From assembly GCA_013054445.1 (NCBI GenBank), contig JAAMPI010001731.1, positions 1 through 10,977 of the forward strand: a stretch of 10,977 nucleotides of DNA, written 5' to 3'. Positions 7,633 to 10,977 of this stretch are shown here, piece by piece. Under the pieces are notes generated by a model. That model was not told the DNA's origin. It did no database searches and saw only the letters and a program-made list of their open reading frames with translations. Position 1 is the stretch's first letter, and the number at the start of each line of letters is the position of its first letter. Source of the DNA: Cudoniella acicularis. Its lineage: Eukaryota > Ascomycota > Leotiomycetes > Helotiales > Helotiaceae. Position numbers and translations under genes: made by a program.

Positions 7633-8460
7633 TTATATATTCTTCGCTAAAATCAATTCCTTATATAGTATATCTATCGACTTCTTAAAATTAACCCTAG
7701 CTTTAGCAATTTTCGACGTCGTCTGCTCTAACTTCTCTTTATATCCTATTCCCTTAAGCATTATTCTGCTATATGTCGCGTTCTAGAAGCTATCGGCACA
7801 CGTGTCGCTAATAATACTATTAGAATATTCGGGACTATTATACTAAATACCGTTATTTAGTTTCTGATTTCGAATCGTGATATCGTTGTTATAAAAGAGG
7901 AATAGTACGTAAACTACCCGAAACCTTTTTTTTAGGTTATACGAGTATTATAGGGCGAAAAGAGAGGACATCTTCGGCTTTCTCTACGATAAATTTGTTA
8001 TAGCGGAAGATTTAAGGTATAAATAGAAACATATTAAGATTCTAAAAGAATATTAGATATTAATCGTTATTTCTAAGGGAAGCTTACGCGTTGTCAGGCC
8101 TTTAGTTGATTAAAAATTGTATTTCGTTTTTAAGGAATAAATTAGTCCGGAGAGAAAGAATTAAGCCTTTTACTTAAATTATATGTTAAGCGTATATTAA
8201 TAGCTCGAATCTCCGTTATTCGAGTTTTTCTATTCCGGTATACTACTACGCCGATCTAAAATATACTAAGTCGCTGCCCCTAGTCTCTACCCCTAGTCTC
8301 TGCCCCTAGTCTCTACCCCCGGTCTCTACCCCTATATCTCTTCGCCTTCTAATATAGTATAAAATAATCGGAACGACGTCTTCCTACCTTTATAGTATCT
8401 ACGATACTATTTTCGGCAACGGTAAGTAAAACGTAGATAATCGTCGATACGGGCGGGTAT
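7633..8460 (-). pseudogene. Unidentified protein gene, RIP-decayed, containing the second minisatellite
   Basis: A minus frame of about 275 codons, from ATA 8458-8460 (taken as a mutated ATG) to TAA 7633-7635. It carries about 17 TAA/TAG codons and no TGA. The translation looks protein-like: PARIDDYLRFTYRCRK, RRYYKGRKTSFRLFY, ILDRRSS, GLIYSLKTKYNF, MSSLFAL (with an ATG at 7969-7971), YSYNLKKRFRVVYVLFLFY, then a Lys-rich end KGIGYKEKLEQTTSKIAK. The minisatellite at 8276-8340 lies inside the frame; since 13 is not a multiple of 3 it gives a shifting Arg/Gly-rich stretch. It may instead be two pieces (7633-7971 and the rest). The stop is 3 bp from the TA flank of MITE B. No domain was recognised. 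Confidence 0.45.
8276..8340. repeat. 13-bp minisatellite, copy 2 (5 units)
   Basis: Five units with consensus RCCCCTAGTCTCT start at 8276, 8289, 8302, 8315 and 8328. The motif matches that of the array at 1649-1739, in the same orientation. The sequence just downstream on the plus strand is also loosely similar in the two places (TATAGAAATATTCG and TATAAAATAATCGG), hinting at a shared ancestral repeat. Confidence 0.85.
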
Positions 8461-8726
8461 TAGAGAAATATAGATATTAAAATCTAAACGTTCTAACTTA
8501 GGTAGGGTTTTACGTTAAGATCTACGAAGCTTACTTTTAGTTCGTCAAGCGATTAGATCTCTTGTTATTACAAATATAGGATGTTTTATTCGAAAGAGTA
8601 TAATTAAGTAAAAATAAAAGTCTTAAAAAATGTTTATTTAAAATTAGGATCGGTTTTAAATTCTTTAAATAAGAAGTTTTTTTTAAAGAAAAAAGAAAAA
8701 AAGAAAAAAGAGCTCTTTAAAATATC
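8461..8726. other. AT-rich spacer with a polypurine tract
   Basis: It holds a purine run of A and G at about 8685-8712, with T-runs next to it that could fold back. A TGA in the frame of the downstream gene lies at 8545-8547. It is probably the 3' region of the gene on its right and the upstream region of the one on its left. No gene was recognised. Confidence 0.4.
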
Positions 8727-9539
8727 TTAAAGCTAGAAAATCTTTACTTAAAAGAAAATACGTAATTCCGTTATATTTTTATAACTATAGCCTCTAATAT
8801 TTATAACCCGTATCTCCTTAGCGTCACTCTCCTTTCGAGCACGTTTTATCTAGACTAGAAGATCTAGATCTAGTTCGTTGTTATAGTTCCGGTTATCTTT
8901 ACTATCGAGTAAAAGACTTCCCTTTCTCTTCTTTTATTATTACTTTTCTTCCCGGGATCTAGAGGGATGACTGTCGGGGGAACCGTTATCAGTACTAGAA
9001 CGACTTAGCGGTATGCCTTATACATTTAACAAGTGTTAAGAAAATACGGTTACGTTCCGTCTTATATCTGCCTATAAACAATCTTCTATATAACGTTTAA
9101 GTAAAAACTATTCTAATTTCTTATTCGTATATTCGGTATCAGGAGGCCTCGCGACACTAAACCCCGCCCTATAAGAGAAGTAGATAAGAGTAGCGAAATT
9201 CTTATCGCTAGGTTTATAGTAAAATCTAGAGGCTACTAGCTATAACGAAGGAATCGTAATATAAGGCCATTCTCGAAAAGAGTCTAGCCGGGAAAAGATA
9301 ATAGCGAAAGAGTATTAGATATTAATAGTCTTAAAATCATCTCTTTAGGGTACTCGTTCGTATAGTCCTAGTATAGCAAACTAAGGCGATTAAGGCGACT
9401 AAGGCGACGAGGGGGATGATATTATAAATAAACTTTAAGGAGGATTTCGTTCGGCCTTTATAGACATCTTTACTATAGTCTCTATTTTCCTCTCTAAGTT
9501 TTATAGATCACTCCTCGTATACTAAGGCGGCGATTATAT
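8727..9539 (-). pseudogene. Unidentified protein with Ser-Pro-Gln repeat and Lys-rich segment, RIP-decayed
   Basis: A minus frame of about 270 codons from ATA 9537-9539 (possible mutated ATG; a later ATG lies at 9465-9467) to TAG 8727-8729, with about 20 TAA/TAG codons and no TGA. It begins with a polar part (NLERKIETIVKMS), then SSP and three SP-stop units at 9382-9408, which read as Ser-Pro-Gln repeats. The middle is clean: LVASRFYYKPSDKNFATL, FSYRAGFSVARPPDTEYTN and LLKRYIEDC. A charged region SRSREEK, three consecutive TAA (a former Gln run) and KKRKGSLLLDSKDN follow, possibly a nuclear localisation signal. The last clean part is KRARKESDAKEIRVINIRGYSYKN. The composition suggests a soluble, perhaps nuclear, protein. 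No family was recognised. Start and end are uncertain. Confidence 0.5.
9382..9408. repeat. Three 9-bp units inside the SPQ gene
   Basis: TAAGGCGAT, TAAGGCGAC and TAAGGCGAC in tandem. On the minus strand they encode Ser-Pro-stop three times, with TAA/TAG in place of Gln codons. Confidence 0.8.
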
Positions 9540-9570
9540 AGAAGCAGAGTAGCCTTAAACCTCGAGTGCC

Positions 9571-9670
9571 GATTTAAGTCCCTATTTAGTTCTAATTATA
9601 AGAATCGAGTAAAGGATCCGATTTGTCTTCCCTATCTGATTCTAGTGATAGGAATCGGGCAGGGAGCTAA
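9571..9670. repeat. Two tandem copies of a ~50-bp unit with internal dyad
   Basis: The units start at 9571 and 9620 (GATTT), and share CCCTAT, TTCTA, ATA and GAATCG at matching places, with one 1-bp indel. Most differences are transitions. Each unit contains a dyad, clearest in the second: GATTC...GAATC inside CCTATCTGATTCTAGTGATAGG. The pair lies just upstream of the minus-strand SPQ gene, so it could be a former regulatory array, or the remains of a repeat. Confidence 0.6.
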
Positions 9671-9964
9671 AGGAGGTCCCTAAATCTTTACGCTACCTGA
9701 TAAGCGGGAACCGTTCCTAAACATCTAATACCTGTTTTCTATATCCTTGTTTCTATACCGTAAAGGTCAGTGGTTGAGTTTTGATAATAAGTAGATTAAA
9801 TATGCCTTCGAAAGGCCTATAACTAAATTTTATTTTACCCCCTACTCTATCGATAGAAATTATAAGATCTACGTCAAACACCGTTCTTTTCTATTATTAA
9901 TCTACTATATATCTCTTTTTATATATTCTTTTATTAACTAAAACTAAGTAATAAAAATCAATTT
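9671..9964. other. Intergenic sequence downstream of the right MFS gene
   Basis: AT-rich, with no gene, repeat or RNA that I can support. It would hold the MFS 3' untranslated region. Confidence 0.5.
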
Positions 9965-10977
9965 CTATCTAGTATGACTAGCGGTAATAAATAGTCTCTC
10001 CCTCTTTATCCCTAAACTTAATACGGTAGCAAGTATACTAGCGGTGATAACAAGTATATAGGTTTTGCTTATAATAGTAATAATTACCTTTAACACCTCT
10101 ATTTTCATAACGTCGCTTAAACTAGTAATAAAAGCACTTCTAATACTAGTAATAGCCTATTAGACCTCTACTAATAGCGTACTAGGCAAAAGTTCCGCGA
10201 TCGAGGTTTGAGATTTATTAAGGAAGACTAAGTTCGTAATAGCTAAAGCGATAGTGACGCTAGAGATCTATACGCAAGTAATAAAGCCTACGGTAGAGGC
10301 GACGAGTTATAGGTCTACGATAGCTTACGCTACGGAGAAAGAAGCTTATATAAACAGACCGTCGCCGAACCCGATAATAATATTATAGCTATATACTCTT
10401 ACTACTAATGTCTCGATATCTACGGTATATATAAGCGCGCCGCCGGTTAGGCAGAGGAGACCGCCGAGCGTATACTAGGGCATATAGTAGCCGTAGGTAG
10501 AGAGGATAGCGCCGTTTCCGATGACGGCGAAGATCATAAGCATAATAAAGGGGAGGAGACGTACGCCTGCTTCGAGGGCGGTGTCGTTACGGGTGAATTA
10601 GAAGAAGATCGGGATCATATAGATAGGGATAAAGATTACGGTTTCGCCTATAGCGGTCATAGCGAAGAGGATAAGCATAGTCCTCGACTTGAAAAACTCT
10701 ATCGGGAAGATACGTCGGCTAGTAGTGGTAAAAATGGCGTAAATTTGTTAAAGTCCTAAGAGGATAAAGAGGACGCTAGAATAGTAGAAGAGGCCGATGG
10801 TTTGTCCGGAATTCTAGTCGTAGGTTATACCGCCGAAGGACACGGCTATAACGCCGGAGGCGAAGGCTCTTATAGTAAGAACACTTCCGACGTAGTCTAT
10901 CTTACGAGCGCGGTCTATTAAAGGGATTCCCGGGCGAGGGTCTTTACTAGGGAGTATAAACAGATAGACGGGGGTAT
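9965..10977 (-). pseudogene. MFS transporter, DHA2 family, C-terminal two thirds, RIP-decayed, 5' end outside window
   Basis: A second plasma-membrane exporter of the 14-span drug:H+ antiporter type, different from the left one. The single frame, without introns or frameshifts, starts at the loop before span 7 (YLFILPSKDPRPG, DRARKIDYVGSVLTI) and passes through AVSFGGITYD-stop-NS, FTTTSRRIFPIEFFKSRTM, FIPIYMIPIFF-stop-FTRND, LEAGVRLLPFIMLMIFAV, STYGYYMP-stop-YTLGG, YTVDIET, IIGFGDGLF, VASTVGFITC and a last span ending LSLGIKRERLFITAS. It ends at TAG 9965-9967. Ten internal stops, all TAA/TAG, fall on family Trp or Gln positions. This is the part of the window least damaged by RIP; TG and CA are more frequent here. 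Relatives occur both in secondary-metabolite clusters and alone. The substrate cannot be told. Confidence 0.92.

Noticed and set aside
8685..8712. Poly-A tail of a LINE element
   Set aside because: The tract is mixed A/G with neighbouring T-runs, no reverse transcriptase remnant or target duplication is visible nearby.
9335..9480. Minus-strand frame giving a hydrophobic stretch IIPLVALVALIALVC and a TGA stop
   Set aside because: It is the shifted reading of the 9-bp repeat. The SPQ frame continues for several hundred bases, while this one has TGA on both sides within about 160 bases.
1..10977. An alternative genetic code with TAA/TAG read as Gln and TGA as stop
   Set aside because: Many TAG codons stand at family-conserved Trp positions (for example the YD-W-N, MP-W-Y and AF-W sites), TG and CA are depleted in non-coding parts as well, and GT donors became AT. 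RIP explains all three; recoding explains only the Gln sites.

Overview
The window looks like a heavily decayed stretch of a filamentous ascomycete (Pezizomycotina) genome. CpA and TpG are scarce and TpA is in large excess on both strands, while CpG is well kept. That is the footprint of repeat-induced point mutation (RIP, CpA to TpA). No intact gene of normal length remains. Reading through the TAA and TAG codons, several frames still give recognisable proteins. The premature stops sit where the protein family has Trp (TGG to TAG) or Gln (CAA/CAG to TAA/TAG), TGA is absent inside these frames, and frameshifts are essentially absent. Introns of about 50 nt, some with the donor GT mutated to AT, fit the same picture.

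Layout, left to right. 1-1259 (-): the 5' two thirds of a DHA2-type MFS transporter pseudogene with three introns, cut by the left edge. 1260-3060: mostly unreadable, with a 13-bp G-rich minisatellite (1649-1739) and a weak candidate for a small secreted protein (2829-3053, -). 3173-3229: a 57-bp near-palindrome, followed by an unusually clean but unidentified frame (3204-3536, -). 3724-4093: a MITE with 27-33 bp terminal inverted repeats and TA flanks, itself split by a second nested inverted-repeat element (3745-3938). 4115-5182 (-): an F-box protein pseudogene. 5681-6599 (-): a multi-membrane-span protein pseudogene with one intron. 6943-7254 (+): a synaptobrevin-type v-SNARE pseudogene, the least damaged gene here. 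7444-7627: a second, uninterrupted copy of the same MITE. 7633-8460 (-) and 8727-9539 (-): two unidentified decayed genes. The first contains a second copy of the 13-bp minisatellite, the second a Ser-Pro-Gln repeat and a poly-Gln run. 9965-10977 (-): the C-terminal part of a second, different DHA2 MFS transporter pseudogene, cut by the right edge.

All recognisable genes except the v-SNARE are on the minus strand. Nothing indicates a functioning pathway now. Two drug-type exporters near each other could be remains of a secondary-metabolite or accessory region, but no biosynthetic enzyme is visible. The simplest inference is a duplicated accessory segment in which RIP hit single genes as well as transposons. 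The most novel items are the MITE family with its nested partner, and the unidentified protein families that can still be read through the RIP stops.
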